Assembly (NCBI GenBank): GCA_025267735.1
Contig: CM046301.1
Coordinates: forward strand, 58,175,872 to 58,239,871
Length of the DNA: 64,000 nucleotides
Reading direction: 5' to 3'
Source of the DNA: Mactra quadrangularis
Lineage: Eukaryota; Mollusca; Bivalvia; Venerida; Mactridae
Positions 45,443 to 57,929 of this stretch are shown one piece after another. Position numbers and translations under genes: made by a program. The notes under the pieces were generated by a model. It saw only the letters and a program-made list of their open reading frames with translations, searched no databases and had not been told where the DNA came from. Position 1 is the first letter of the stretch. Every line of letters starts with the position of its first letter.

Positions 45443-48400
45443 CTGAAATAGTAAGAAAGAAAACATGATCTCATCATTTGTACTTTTAATAAGTATTAAG
45501 GTATTAAATGTTTTATTGTATGTTTTCAAGCCATTTATCAATACTTTTTATTAGGCTATGTACTGTGACTGCTCACCATATCAGCTTTAAACAGACATCA
45601 CTTACCCTTCCATAAGGAGCCAACAACTTCTCCCTCTTCTACCTCAATGGTGAATCAAACTTTATGCTAAAGTGATAGTGTAGTATTCTTTATAAAACAA
45701 TCTTATTCTTTTTTTCTTTTTTTATTGGGTATAACGCCATAGCAACAAATTGTATAGGTTATTTCACAGCATCAGTCACACCAACTCACTATTCCTGGAA
45801 AGGCTAAATCTCTGGATTTAGCTGTTAACCAACTACTAGGTGCATATTTTTTGCAGTGACTGACTACTGCCCTACATGATTTAGAATCAGTGGTAGGAGG
45901 GAGAATGGCCATAGACAATTATTTTACAGTGTATGGTCTTAATACAATGAAAGTTTTATAATAACATTTTTTTTCAACTTGAACTTATACAGATTACAGA
46001 ATCTACTTTAAAAACAGATCAGTTCCTATACATGTATTTTGAATATATTCAAAATTTTGAATTTTAAATTGTTGTACACAGTCATTGCATTAACCCAAAA
46101 TCTTGTTGCCTTGTAAACATAGAATTCCTTCTAATGAAAAGTTACTTATTGCATATAGTAAGACTAGATGATAATTTTGCCCTTTTGTATATGACATTAT
46201 ATAAATATCACATCCTAGAGAGAGTGATAGAATGGAATGTTCACCCGAGACAAGTAATGTCAACCGAGGCTTTAGCTGAAATATATATATATGTTATATT
46301 GTAAACAAATCATGTGAGGTATAATAAGATAAATTCAGGCTTGTGCTGAAGGAACATTTAGGCCATGACTTGGTACATGTTGAGGGTTGCCTGCAAGACT
46401 GTAGTAAGTGCATTGCGTTAAAGAGCAAGTTACAACAGTATTGCGGGCAATCCTCAAATTGTATAGTATTTTAGTTATATATAAAGTTATGTTACCTATA
46501 GTTCCTATAGTTGATTTTTCTGTTAATATTGGTTTAGGCGTTGTACTTGATACCATAACTTTAGGTGGTGTTATTTGTTTTATAGTGGTTGATGATGGAT
46601 CTTCAACTGAAATAATGTGATATAATTATCATAAATATTAGATATTTAGACTGACTCACTGACTGACTTACAGTTATAATAATGATAATAGTAATGATGA
46701 TGATGATGATAATGATGATGATGATGATGGTGATGGTGATGGTGATGATGATAATAATATTAATAATAATACATGTAATAATAAAGTCTATTAAATGAAG
46801 CTACACATTTGGATAAATCCAATCTTCCATATGGTCCTCTGAACCATCCATGTGGACCTCTGAACCTTCCATGTGGACCTCTGAACCTTCCATATGGTCC
46901 TCTGAACATTCCATGTGGTCCTCTGAACCTTCCATGTGGACCTCTGAACCTTCCATGTGGACCTCTGAACCTTCCATGTGGACCTCTGAATCTTCCATGT
47001 GGACCTCTGAACCTTCCATGTGGACCTCTGAACCTTCCATGTGGACCTCTGAACCTTCCATGTGGACCTCTGAACCTTCCATGTGGACCTCTGAACCTTC
47101 CATGTGGACCTCTGAATCTTCCATGTGGACACCTGAACCTTCCATGTGGACCTCTGAACCTTCCATGTGGACCTCTGAACCTTCCATGTGGACCTCTGAA
47201 CCTTCCATGTGGACCTCTGAATCTTCCATGTGGACCTCTGAACCTTCCATGTGGACCTCTGAACCTTCCATGTGGACCTCTGAATCTTCCATGTGGTCCT
47301 CTGGTTATATATTAGTCTCTATATATTCCCCTATGTTTTCATCAGCTACCTACATTTGTAATCTAATCATTGCTCTAGGTAAGTTACTATAACTGATGTT
47401 TGATTATAGTCAATCCATGAGTTTGATAATAATAATCTATAATTTTATTTCGGTAACAATGACATAAGGAATGGCATACAATTGGTGTATGTAAAATGCC
47501 ATAATATCATGCGCAACAATACCGGGGAAGACACAAAAACAAGGTAAACCTCTTATTATACCCCCGCTTCGGAGAAGAGGGGGGTATACTGTTTTACCCT
47601 TGTCCGTGCGTGCGTCCGTCCGTACGTTACAAAATTTCCGTCGCAGTTTTCTCAGCAACTATATCATGTAGCAGCCTAATACTTTGCATATTGCTTCATC
47701 CCATAGTCCCATATGGTGTAAAGCGATTTCATGCTCCTTGCTCATCTACTTCCTGTTTGTCGCATATTTTTAGATTTTGGCGGGGGTATCACTAGTGAGC
47801 ATTAGCTCACAGATTTACTTGTTTTCATTGTGGTCCCTGAGTCAGTCTAGTCCATTGTCAACAGTTTCTTATGAAAATTATTTTTGGTTGAAGGCATGGG
47901 ATACTCTGTGGCCTTGGTAGGACTTTTTCAAATGAAAATGTCTGTTTCTATGCTTTTTGTCAGGTAATTTCTTAACCCCCTGGCTAAAAAATTGGCTCAT
48001 CCTAAAGGGCTCACAGTTCTACTTGGAAAATCAAGTCTATGGCAATATCCAATAAAAGAGTGAAAAAACAAAGACATCCTTGTCTTTATGTATCAGAATG
48101 ACTCCAGATAATTGACAAGAATGATAACTTTTGCTCTGATAGTTGGTAGTGCTCTGTAGCACTAACCAGTGATAACCTTACACAACCAATTTCAGTTAAT
48201 TGACAAGAAAAATAACTTACCAATAACAAATAATTGTACATTATCTCTTCCTAGATCGTTAGCAGCTATACATATATACATGCCACTATCACTTAATTCT
48301 GTGTTCATTATATTTAAAACTGTTAATTGCTTTGTCTCACTTTCTGCGTATAGATGAATCTGATATTTCCATGAATCCTCTATGAATGTATCATTCCGCT

Positions 48401-51400
48401 GCCAGCGTATTTGGTTTGGAACTGGACTACTTTCTACCTCACATTGTATGGCTGTCATTGATCCTATTCTTGATACAGTTTGTTTGGATTGTGTGTATAC
48501 TCTTGGTTTATCTTTAAAACAAATGAAGTTATAATATTATGACTAAAATTGCAATATTTCTTTCATGCTTTACAATTGGATGAAATTATGTGGTGAAATT
48601 TTAAAAAGTCTTTATTTTATGATATATTGAAAATATATTAATAGTTGTCTCTAAAGCTACAGTCCCATATACATAAAAATAGCCGTGAGGGCACCGTATG
48701 GGCGCCGTGCGATCAAACTCCGCAAGGACCAGTGCAAACTCTTGCGTACCCGTACGGACTGTTACGTTTTTACCAGGGTCCGTGAGATGAGCCCAGGGTA
48801 CACATATCAGTTTTAGAGTCAAATCGTGAACAAAATAGTGGCCGAGTATGCATTAAACATGCATATCTTCCAGTTATGGCTCTGTACCTGTGTGTTGTTT
48901 TGTGCCATGTGCGTACCATAACCTTGAAACGCAAGGCTTCCTACGGCCTACGACAGTCTGCACGGGTCCGTAACAAGCAACGATTTTATGGGACTGAGGC
49001 ATAAGGGAAGTGAAGATACTATAATTTTGTGTATAATAAATCTCTTTGATGTGATAGTCATATTGTGGGTTTAGCACAAAATGGTCATAACTCAGTATTT
49101 GTTATATTAAGTTAAAACCGTTTTTTGCTCTAAATGTGCGATATATGCAAATATGTTACATACAAGTGTTAAATATTTCCAAAGTCATGTATATAATTAC
49201 AGTCTACAAAATTAGTTGGTGTCCGGTTGCTCGGGACAACTGCTTTTTAGTTCTGGCAACCTACAATTTTTTAGGGAAACCCAAACTCTCCAAATGAGAT
49301 ATAGTGCTTGCTCTAAAATGATCTGTTAGGACGACCACTTTCATATCCTAATTTCATTGACTGTAATTATGTATGAAACTGCATAAACTGGGTTTTAACT
49401 ATTTCTGAAGTAAAGTTGAATATTACTGGTATATATTTATGTATACTTACAGACTTCTTGAAAATAGATTTCATACATATCTTTTCCTAGTTCATTTGAA
49501 GCTTCACATCTGTATATTCCTTCATCTTTCTTACTTAGATTTCGTAGGATTAAATTTTCACTTGATGATTTCAATTCTGTAAAATATTTTGATAAAGTCT
49601 ATTTATTAAAAAAAATGACTTATAAAGCAGAGCTGAAATGGTCAAGTCATTTTCAGCAGCTCATTCTTTATTTCTTCAGATTATAACACAATTATAATAA
49701 ACTTTTTTGTTGTAGCCTAATATAATAATATCATATACATGGTATGACTGTTAGCTTAATAGAGTATGCCAAATAGAGGTGTAACAATACGGTAAAAACT
49801 ATATTGAAATATATTGCATTATGCAAAACCCGTATTGCAATATATTGCAATACGTATCATTTTTGTAGTAAACATACAAAGCATGGATTATTGCATGTGC
49901 ATTGCATTCTTTACACACATATGTGTACATGTAGTTTCAAATTATGTCTTATCAAAATATTTGAATGACTTGTGTAAAATGGATTACATGATGAAATTGC
50001 ATATTTTGAAACAGACTTTCGAAGAGAAATATTCTCTCATTTGACGAAATGTTTATCAATTTAAAGGGTAATAAGATTATTTCATGTTTTAATCATATTT
50101 TACATTTATTTTATTTAAATATTTAAATTTCAGATTCTGATAAAACAATCAGTAGGGCACATAACTACAAAAACTGGTTCATGAAAAAACGAACCAGTTA
50201 AAAACTGTTAGAATTCGTATTGCAATATTAACCTGTATATTGGTTAACCATTACCTTCCTAAAGCCAAAGTGACCTATGTAAACTTGCTTATATATAATT
50301 AATGTCTGAACAGGAAGTGAGCTGTCAACTCAACTGTATAGAGATGTATCATTTCTACCATCTTCACTCAGTCAGGCATTCAAAGCTTAGGGATCATTTT
50401 GTCTATCTTATAAATCTTTGCTTCAACATATTTGCTTGCTTTTAGAATAAACTATTAACTATTTCAATGGGTCAGCGCAAAACAAGTCTAGAATCTAATT
50501 TACTTATTTATACTTTGTACAGTATATATATCATCAGATATCGATTTGATCAGTGTATATATCAGCAGATATTGATTTATACAGTGTATATATCAGCAGA
50601 TATTGATTTATACAGTGTATATATCAGCTGATATTGATTTATACAGTGTATATATCAGCAGATATTAATTTGTACAGTGTATATGTAACAGATATTGATT
50701 TATACAGTGTATATATCAGCAGATTTTGATTTGTACAGTGTATATATCAGCAGATATTGATTTATACAGTGTATATAACAGCAGATATTGATTTGTACAG
50801 TGTATATATCAGCATATATTGATTTGTACAGTGTATATATCAGCAGATATTGATTTATACAGTGTATATATCAGCAGATACTGATTTGTACAGTGTATAT
50901 ATCATCATGTATTGATTTGTACAGTGTATATATCAGCAGATATTGATTTATACAGTGTATATATCAGCAGATATTGATTTATACAGTGTATATATATATC
51001 AGCAGATATTGATTTATTGTGTATCTATCAGCAGATATTGATTTATTTTGTGTAAAGGTCTTACCTCTTGTTTCTGGTCTTTCATTATCTGAATTAGAAC
51101 CATAAAAATACCATTTTACTAGAGGTGGAGGGTTTCCAGTTGCTTTACATTTCAATGTTTTGGTTCCACCTTGTACAAATTGAAATCTATCTATCATATA
51201 AGATTTATCTATTCTTGGTAATGCTGAAATAAAGATCATGGTGTCAATCAATTTTGTAAAGTAAACATGTCATGTTTTTTACTTTAAATTTGGACTCGGC
51301 TATTTATGGGGATAACACATAAGTCTACAATATTGTGGTGCAGTTTCAAAGTATTTATTCTTAATTGTTCAGTATGTGCGTCTTAATAGATAACAGTGTA

Positions 51401-53616
51401 GATATTACTCACTTAGTTTTATGTTGATTATAAAAGAATTTCTGAATATGTTCATTCTTTCCTTCATGGAAATACTGTGATGACATTGGGCTTTTAAAGG
51501 AACTTGCAATTTTGTATCTTTATAACTAAGAAAAAAAATTCCCATTTTTCAATAAAAACAATTTTAAGAAGGAATTGTTTTTTACTGTACAACCTTTCTT
51601 GAGTTACTCCTGCTTGGAGGACAAAAGTGTGTTGCTGTTCAGAGGTTGTTGCTCTGCAGAGGTTAAATTCAACTAAATTTATGCCTAAGGGAAATATCAA
51701 AAGATGTTGTTGTGCTGAGGATTTGTTCAGTAGAGGAATGCTCTGAAGAGGTTATAACGCGCCTGGCTAGCTCAGTTGGTAGGGCACAAGTCTGCTGATC
51801 GAGGGGTCATATGTTCGATTCCCGGGGCGGGGCATACTTTTGTGGAGCTTGGTCATGAAATAACTGCCTCCTACCACTGATTCTAAATCATGTAGGGCAG
51901 TAGTCAGTCACTGACAGAAGTATGCGCCTAGTAGTTGGTTAACAGCTAAATCCACAAATTTAGCCTTTCCAGAAGCAGTGAGTAGGTTGACTGACTGCCG
52001 TTATATGACCTATACAATGTGTTGCTACAGCATTAAGCCCCCCCCTCAAAAAAATGAAGATGTTATACTGAATGATTCGTAATGTCAAGCTTCTCAGTGA
52101 TCCTATTTACTCACCTTTAACATATAATCGGAACTGTTTGGGTATTGGTGGGAATGCATCTAATAAACAAGAATAATAACTATTATCTTGTACAGTAACA
52201 TTTGCTATCCTAAAATATTCTTGTCCTGTGTTCGATATTTTAGTTATACTGTAACGATCATCATCGAGGATTATATCTCCTTTTATAGCCATTAATTCAT
52301 CACCTTTTAACCATGTTATCTGCAATGTTAAAACAAGTAGTACCACATGAGATGAAATTTCTATGGAAATGCTCTTTCTGTTGTCATTAGTTTAGCAGCA
52401 GAAATTTTTGTGGAATTATAAGAAATGGTAAATATTTTGAATTTGTATATATTACTCATAGATTAAAATTTTATTGACATAAATGAAAATGCTTTATTAT
52501 TAGAGTTAAATTCAAAGGTAGAAACATGTTTTCTTCTTTTTGTTCACATAAGTCGAGTATGATTTTATTCTCAAACTGTATTAAATATGTATCACTTAAA
52601 AGGAAGACAAACATTGTTCTTACTTTGTTCTTGGGATTACAGTGTTTATCAACACTTTTAAGCCGGATTTTCAATGATTGGGCAGGCGGGCGTCAGGTGT
52701 AGTTAACAATTGCGTTAAAGTTTTTCTTTACAATATATTTCTGCCATTTATTGTCAGATCTTTATGAAACTTCATATAATGATTACATACCATGTGATGA
52801 ACAGAATAATAAAGTAACCACAACTCTACCTGTCTTTATTATGGATTATTTCCCTTTGTAATTTTTGCGTTAAAGTTTTTAAATCTGGCTTTAATGTGGT
52901 TTCCACATTACATTTCTTGTTTTCAGCTATGTATGGCTGCTTACGCTACCAGCTTTCCTATTATTTTTTTATTATACCAGTATCCACTAACCCTTGCATT
53001 AATAGCCGTCAACTTCCAATACATAGAAAAACTAATATTCATTATCAAACTTTTATGGAAGCTGCAGTTACTGCGAATTCAAAATTCTGTGTTCTTCCAC
53101 CATAATGTGGCTGTGATTTGAGTAGAGAAACAAGAGCATGTAGAGGGAATAAAAAACAAAGTATTTGGCAAGTAAAAAAGGAACTGCAGAAGTTTCTTCT
53201 ATACAGACCATATTGGTTATTGCAAAAATGTGTTTGTTTTCTTGACGATTTTTAAGTCCCAATACTTAAATTTGAGCAGAAAAAGGTCCCTATATCAATA
53301 TCACTGTGCTACTAAGACCATCCATTTCGATGGTCCTCATAATGGAACCTTAATGTGTATGATAAAATGGATAAAAGACTTATCAGAAAACAACAAGGGG
53401 AGACATGAGTTGAGTAAATTCTTACCTCACTTTTTTCCATATTACTTCCTATACATTTGAACACAGCTGTTTTACCTTCTATCAATTCTTCTGTTACTTC
53501 AGTTGTATCTAATACTGGAGCTTTATGCCCTCCCATCATCTCTGCGGTATGTCCTCCCATCATCTCTGGTGTCAAAATCATTGGTTGTGTTAGTACATAC
53601 TCTACCATACTCAAAA
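45291..53616 (-). CDS. Three-Ig-domain cell-surface protein, probably GPI-anchored (lachesin/IgLON-like), 7 exons, 5' end missing
   Basis: Exons in transcript order: 53616-53426, 52319-52115, 51223-51065, 49576-49451, 48511-48221, 46606-46496, 45442-45291; 1235 nt, 411 residues plus stop TAG at 45291. Ig1 is split (first Cys in AVFKCIGSN, Trp in ITWLKGDE, second Cys in VQDNSYYSCLLD). Ig2 is split (TLKCKATGNPPPLVKWY and KKDEGIYRCEASNELG, I-set style). Ig3 is whole in one exon (AIQCEVESSPVPNQIRWQR, LSDSGMYICIAANDLG). Then comes a Ser/Thr/Pro stalk and a short hydrophobic C-terminus (QYLVILCTIIKLIHQIL, then stop) with small residues before it, as in a GPI-attachment signal. Possible N-glycosylation sites: NVT, NLS, NDT. 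Such proteins act in cell adhesion, often neural or epithelial. The first exon here needs one preceding nucleotide, so a start/signal-peptide exon lies upstream (right). A transmembrane reading of the tail is possible but it is short and has no cytoplasmic part. Confidence 0.9.
45715..45925 (-). mobile_element. tRNA-derived SINE, family 2, head-truncated
   Basis: Shares tail and body with 1306-1606 (TAACGCCATAGCAACA, GGAAAGGCTAAATCTCTGGA) but stops before the tRNA head. Confidence 0.8.
46496..46606 (-). CDS. Ig protein exon F: Ser/Thr/Pro stalk
   Basis: 111 nt, phase 1 to 1; EDPSSTTIKQITPPKVMVSS, TTPKPILTEKST. Likely an O-glycosylated stalk. Confidence 0.85.
46677..46790. repeat. GAT/AAT compound microsatellite
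   Basis: Runs of AATGATGATG, GGTGATGGTGAT and AATAATAAT in the Ig gene intron. Confidence 0.95.
46830..47300. repeat. 21 bp minisatellite, about 22 units, Ig gene intron
   Basis: Unit CCATGTGGACCTCTGAACCT + T; open in four frames because 21 is a multiple of 3 and the unit has no stop in those frames. Confidence 0.95.
47557..47820 (+). mobile_element. Helentron-like short element
   Basis: Starts TATACCCCCGCTTCGG with a mirrored GGGGGGTATAC, has a CGTGCGTGCGTCCGTCCG run, ends GGCGGGGGTATC followed by the hairpin GTGAGCATTAGCTCAC. Same end design as 53941-56375. Confidence 0.7.
48221..48511 (-). CDS. Ig protein exon E: Ig3
   Basis: 291 nt, phase 1 to 1, complete Ig domain: CEVESSPVPNQIRWQRNDTF, QLTVLNIMNTELSDSGMYIC, IAANDLGRDNVQLFVI. 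Confidence 0.95.
48651..49002 (-). mobile_element. MITE family with CAGTCCCATA ends, copy 2
   Basis: Inverse of 2783-3136, with CTACAGTCCCATATACAT and TTTTATGGGACTGAGG ends. In the intron between exons D and E of the Ig gene. Confidence 0.8.
49451..49576 (-). CDS. Ig protein exon D: second half of Ig2
   Basis: 126 nt, phase 1 to 1; ELKSSSENLILRNLSKKDEG, IYRCEASNELGKDMY. Donor GTCT|GTAAGT. Confidence 0.92.
49774..50261. mobile_element. 488 bp hAT-like element
   Basis: Starts TAGAGGTGTAACAATACGG, ends GGTTAACCATTACCTTCCTA; 8 bp flanks ATGCCAAA (49766-49773) and AAGCCAAA (50262-50269). Contains ATTGCAATATATTGCAATAC near the left end. Confidence 0.65.
50515..51050. repeat. 31 bp tandem array, about 17 units, Ig gene intron
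   Basis: Unit GATTTATACAGTGTATATAT + CAGCAGATATT. Reaches to within about 20 bp of the exon C donor at 51064. Confidence 0.93.
51065..51223 (-). CDS. Ig protein exon C: first half of Ig2
   Basis: 159 nt, phase 1 to 1; FQFVQGGTKTLKCKATGNPP then PLVKWYFYGSNSDNERPETR. The intron after it carries a 31 bp tandem array that comes to within about 20 bp of this exon's donor. Confidence 0.93.
51760..52045 (+). mobile_element. tRNA-derived SINE, family 2, full length
   Basis: A box TAGCTCAGTTGG, B box GTTCGATTCC, standard body, tail decayed to CCCCCCCTCAAAAAAA. Confidence 0.88.
52115..52319 (-). CDS. Ig protein exon B: rest of Ig1
   Basis: 205 nt, phase 0 to 1; ITWLKGDELMAIKGD, YFRIANVTVQDNSYYSCLLD. 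Donor AAAG|GTGAGT. Confidence 0.93.
53426..53616 (-). CDS. Ig protein exon A: N-terminus and start of Ig1
   Basis: 191 nt, phase 1 to 0. Contains a duplicated octapeptide EMMGGHTA/EMMGGHKA, then VTEELIEGKTAVFKCIGS. Acceptor CAATATTTCAG, donor AGTGAG|GTAAGA. Confidence 0.85.
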
Positions 53617-53940
53617 CTGAAATATTGAGAAGGAATATAAACAAATTGCTAAAGACTGAATAGGTTAATACAAAATTTCTCTACCTTACTCAAAACTGAA
53701 ATAAAACAAAATGAAACATTCTTTCATATACTGGGTTTAAATGTGTGTCAACACAAATGAGGTTATTTTACTGTTCCCCCCTTGAGACATTAGATTTTAA
53801 ACCCCAGGGTGCTACCATTTGTGCTTTAAACCCTGACTATGAAACATACACGAATAAAGTCAAATTGCATTGAAGACTTGTATTTCACATGCTGGTAGTT
53901 ATTTTGAATTTATACAGCCAGTTTTAGCTAAAGTTTTTGT
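53617..53940. other. 5' intron of the Ig gene, first exon not found
   Basis: Nothing recognised; the start/signal peptide exon must be to the right, possibly beyond the window. Confidence 0.4.
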
Positions 53941-56375
53941 TATACCCCCGCAAACGAAGTTTTCGGGGGTATACTGGAATCACCCTGGTGGTTGGTTGGT
54001 TGGTTGGTTGGTTGGATATGTGGTCTGTCCCAAAAAATTAATACATTTTGTAGTATGTTTATTTCTTAATGTATTTGAATAGAAGCTGTTATATACCATG
54101 ATTTAATGGTGTATACAAAACTCATGTAACTATGGAAACATATCTCAATTGTTTAAAATATTTAATTGTGTTATATATTTTAAATCTAATTAGATAACTG
54201 TATAGTTTGCTTTTTTTCTCAATAGATTTTTTTCTTATCTTATTTTATAGAATTTGCACAGGCGTTTACAGTTGATGTTTATATGCATGTTATATCAATT
54301 CCAATTCAAAATGGCCAACTTGCGGCCATCTTGAATTCTTTTTAATTTAGTTTAATTACTGTATGCTTATTTCTCAACAGATTTTTTCTTAACTAATTTA
54401 GATAGAATTTTGCACAGGCGTTCACAGTTGATGTGTACATACACTTTAACTCAATTCCAATTCAAAATGGCGGACTGGCTGTCATCCTTTTTTCAAAATT
54501 AATACAGTCTTATATTGACTTATTACCATACATATTTTGAAAAGAAATTGCATACAAGGTCTCACTGATACAGTTGATCAGTATGACTATTCTTCATCAA
54601 TTTATATTCAATATGGCTGACTGGCAGCCATTTTGAATTTTTATTTAAATTACTGTATAGTACATGTATGTGGTTTTTTTTACTCAATTTTAGCCAAATT
54701 TCGCTCCAAAGTCTTTATTGATGTAGTTGACTCGTACATGGATTTACTCTGGATACAAATTCATTATGGCAGACTGGCAGCCATTTTGACTTTGTTTAAA
54801 TAACTGTATAGTAATTGGATTTTACGGCTTGTTAATGCAAAAAGGTCATATTATGCCGAAAACAATTGATGATACTATTACTTCAATAGATAATGAAGAT
54901 TTTACGTCCTATATTTTATGATAAACATTTATTTCCTTCAGGTTTGGTTTTGTTTTGGTTTTACGGCGCACCAACACAAAAAGGTCATATCGCGCCGAAA
55001 GCAATCAATGACACTATTTATTAAAACAATATTAATGATGTAAAGCTCTATATCTTATTATATACATTTATTTCCTTCAAAAAGTTAAGTATCGCATATG
55101 ATGGTACAGACTCAAAAAGTTCTTTAAGTGAGTTAACTTTAAAATGTTTGTCACGGATGTCTTTAAGATCCTGACAGTCAAGGAGAATGTGTTTGACATA
55201 GAAATGCATAGAGGTGCTTCATCTCTTTTGAGAAGGTATGAATGTGTTAATATAGTATGACCAATTCTACATCTCGTAGTAACTATTTATCTCATTGATT
55301 AGCAAATATTATTTACGAAGATGAATCAAGGGTTTATGGCTTTATGTCATGTAACTTATTAAATATAGCATTATTCCACATTGTTTGCCATTTTGAATTG
55401 CTGAAGTCTATTATGTACTGCTATTTTTATCAAATTCTTATCTTTAAACTTTTTTTTTGATGTATTGATATTTTATCAAATTCATAATGGCTGATTGGCA
55501 GCCATTCTGAGTTTTTCTTTTTAAAAAGCAAATGATTTGATAATTTTTGTACAGACTTTGTGAAAGTTAGCAATTGTTTAAGTTGATGTGTTTGGCATTT
55601 TCTTAAGTGGAATTCAAAATGGCTGACTGGCAGCCATGTTGAATTTTCTTATATGTTGTACAGCAAACATCTTTTTTCTCACCTCGTTTTAATAAAATTG
55701 TGCTGACAAATTCTTGTTTATGAAATTTTTATATGTATTATTTTTTTACGTATTTCAATGGACCAACTAATAGCCATCTTGATTTTTTCTGTAATGTTGA
55801 GAAGAAAACATCTTATTTCGTTATAGCTACATGAGATTTTAGATATTATTTTAACTTTACTACTGTGAAAATAATGATCGGTAATTTAAGCTTTCTTATG
55901 GGGTATTTGTAAAATTCTTGATACAAGATATTGTAAATACTAATTGTTTGATTTATATTGTGTACATTGTGACTACCATTTTTACAATTGTCTTATTTTT
56001 ACTTATTTATCAAAAAATTACAAACACATTCTACATTTTGCTCATCTGGTTACAACATACTCATGATGAGTTTAAATGTGATCACTCTTTGTCTGTTGTT
56101 CCACTTTACATTCATAATGACCAAATGGTGTTCATTTTCATGTAAAAAATCATTTGAAATATGACAACTCTGTTCATTTTGCTTTTTCATAAATCTATAG
56201 GGAATTACACTGTAATTTGCTGTTTATTTCCAATTTGATATTTGCATCCTATTCTTTTTATGGTTTTTATGCTTCTTACAACATTTACCCTTTTGGACTT
56301 CCACAATGTTGACTTGCTTTTATCTTGAAATGTTGCTGTTGCGGGGGTATTTTCGCCACTGGTGGCAGTTCTAGT
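53941..56375 (+). mobile_element. 2.4 kb Helentron-like element with repeated hairpin units
   Basis: Starts TATACCCCCGCAAACG...CGGGGGTATACTGG, ends GCGGGGGTATTTTCGCCACTGG with the hairpin GCCACTGGTGGC then AGTTCTAGTT. Interior has seven spaced copies of ATGGCTGACTGGCAGCCAT. No Rep/helicase frame. Confidence 0.75.
54945..55015 (-). repeat. SINE tail fragment (TTTACGGCGCACCAACAC type)
   Basis: GGCGCACCAACACAAAAAGG and CGCGCCGAAAGCAAT; also seen, inverted, at about 20203-20265 and decayed at 54826-54885. Confidence 0.6.
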
Positions 56376-56952
56376 TAAAGACAGTTACAACAAACATTCT
56401 CAAAAAATATTTCTTCGCAAATCCACTGTAATTGATATAAAAGATCTTTATACAACTTATACAATATTCCTTGATTGATAAATCCTACAAAAGTCTGTAG
56501 ATTTGATAAGTGATCACTCCATACAGACTTTTAAGCTATCTGTCCTATTATTTGTTTGTTAAGTTTTGGTTTTCCCTTGAAAAATAATAGTTGCCCAAAT
56601 AAAATGCACAAAACTGATTGTCTGGGACAACCAAGCAACTGCTTAATTTGCATACCCAAGATATTCCCCTTTATTATTAGCAGAATAAATTTAAACTGTG
56701 GTTGAACACAGGATTTCAAATTTAGAGGTGCTTGGTTTGATTTCTGGTTGCAGGCTATACCCCTGCATGAAATTTTGATATTTAATACTTTTGTATCTGA
56801 TTTTGTCTTCAAAGGGAGAAAGTGTTTTTGGAAGAGTAAGCTAATTCTTGTGAAGAAAAATTTCAAGAATCCTGGTTATGTGAGTTAGTTTCTGCATTGT
56901 ACATTACCTAAAAAACTGTAACTAAATAGTGTATAATAAATATTGAGCAGGT

Positions 56953-57351
56953 CAATCTCCGTAAACAGAGATCCTGTAGAGCGTTGTCGTACTGGATCTC
57001 TACTTAGTCAGTGCAAGGTCAGGTCGAGACGAACTTTGTGTAGACCAATGAATGTTTAGCTTTCATCTAGATGAAAACACTATAAATCACATTTTGATTT
57101 CGTAATTTCTATTTTTAGACCAAGGTTTGCATGCTAATTTAACAGTGGTATTATTCACAGTCTGCGATTGGATGGCTCATTTCTAATTGCGTGACGTAGT
57201 CGATTTAAACAAGTTACGTATCATAACAATTTCGTCACGAATATTATGATGAGAAAAGGTCACCTGAACGTGACCTTCGTTAGGAAAAGGCCAGATCTAA
57301 ATTAGCGAGTATGCGAGCGGTAAAATTTTAGATCGGGTTTTAATCAGATTG
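56953..57351. mobile_element. MULE-like non-autonomous element, copy 2
   Basis: CAATCTCCGTAAACAG ... TTTTAATCAGATTG, with a 9 bp flank TGAGCAGGT at 56944-56952 and 57352-57360 (perfect). Confidence 0.85.
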
Positions 57352-57691
57352 TGAGCAGGTAAACCAAACATTTTAAAAGGTTGGTCTTAATTTCATACAA
57401 GTGTATTTCATCAGCTACATCATTTGTTACTCCTGTTATTACATGTCATTAATACTTTAAATTGGCTAGATAAATTATGTTACCTATCATGTATGGATGT
57501 TGTTAAAATTCAAATTTTCTACTTTATTTTTAGAGAGTAACTTTAAGATTTACTGTCTTACATTTCATGAAGCTACCTTTTAGGGGTTGTGACTGCACAT
57601 GGGATGTAACTCTTCTCTAGTATAATTAAGTAAATTGATAATTAATTAAGTATTATGGTTTATTACTGTTTACTAAATTTTTATGTCACTG

Positions 57692-57929
57692 CAGGGGCGG
57701 ATCCAGGATTTTTTTCGGGGGGGGGGGGGGATCCGAACTTTTGAACCACTACCTCATACAGTTTGCAGAATAATGCAACATATTAATAATAAAAAGCTAT
57801 ATAACCATAAAATCTATGTTAAGCATCGAGAGAAATTGCTTCATACTACTTAAAAATGACTTAAACTCAAGACAGGTACATTTTAGAAATTCTAGGGGGG
57901 GGTCTGGACCCCCCTGACCCCCCCAGCTC
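57692..57929. mobile_element. CAGGGGCGGATCC-type MITE, copy 3
   Basis: Starts CAGGGGCGGATCCAGGATTT, contains a G run, ends GGTCTGGACCCCCCTGACC; interior inverse to the 7110 copy. Confidence 0.8.

Noticed and set aside
46801..47392. Four overlapping repeat-protein frames (SEPSMWT, CGPLNLP, EVHMEGS types)
   Set aside because: This is the 21 bp minisatellite. Being open in four frames at once argues against coding.
56531..56866. 111-codon minus-strand frame as the missing signal-peptide exon of the Ig protein
   Set aside because: No Met followed by a hydrophobic core ending in a donor of the right phase; composition looks random.
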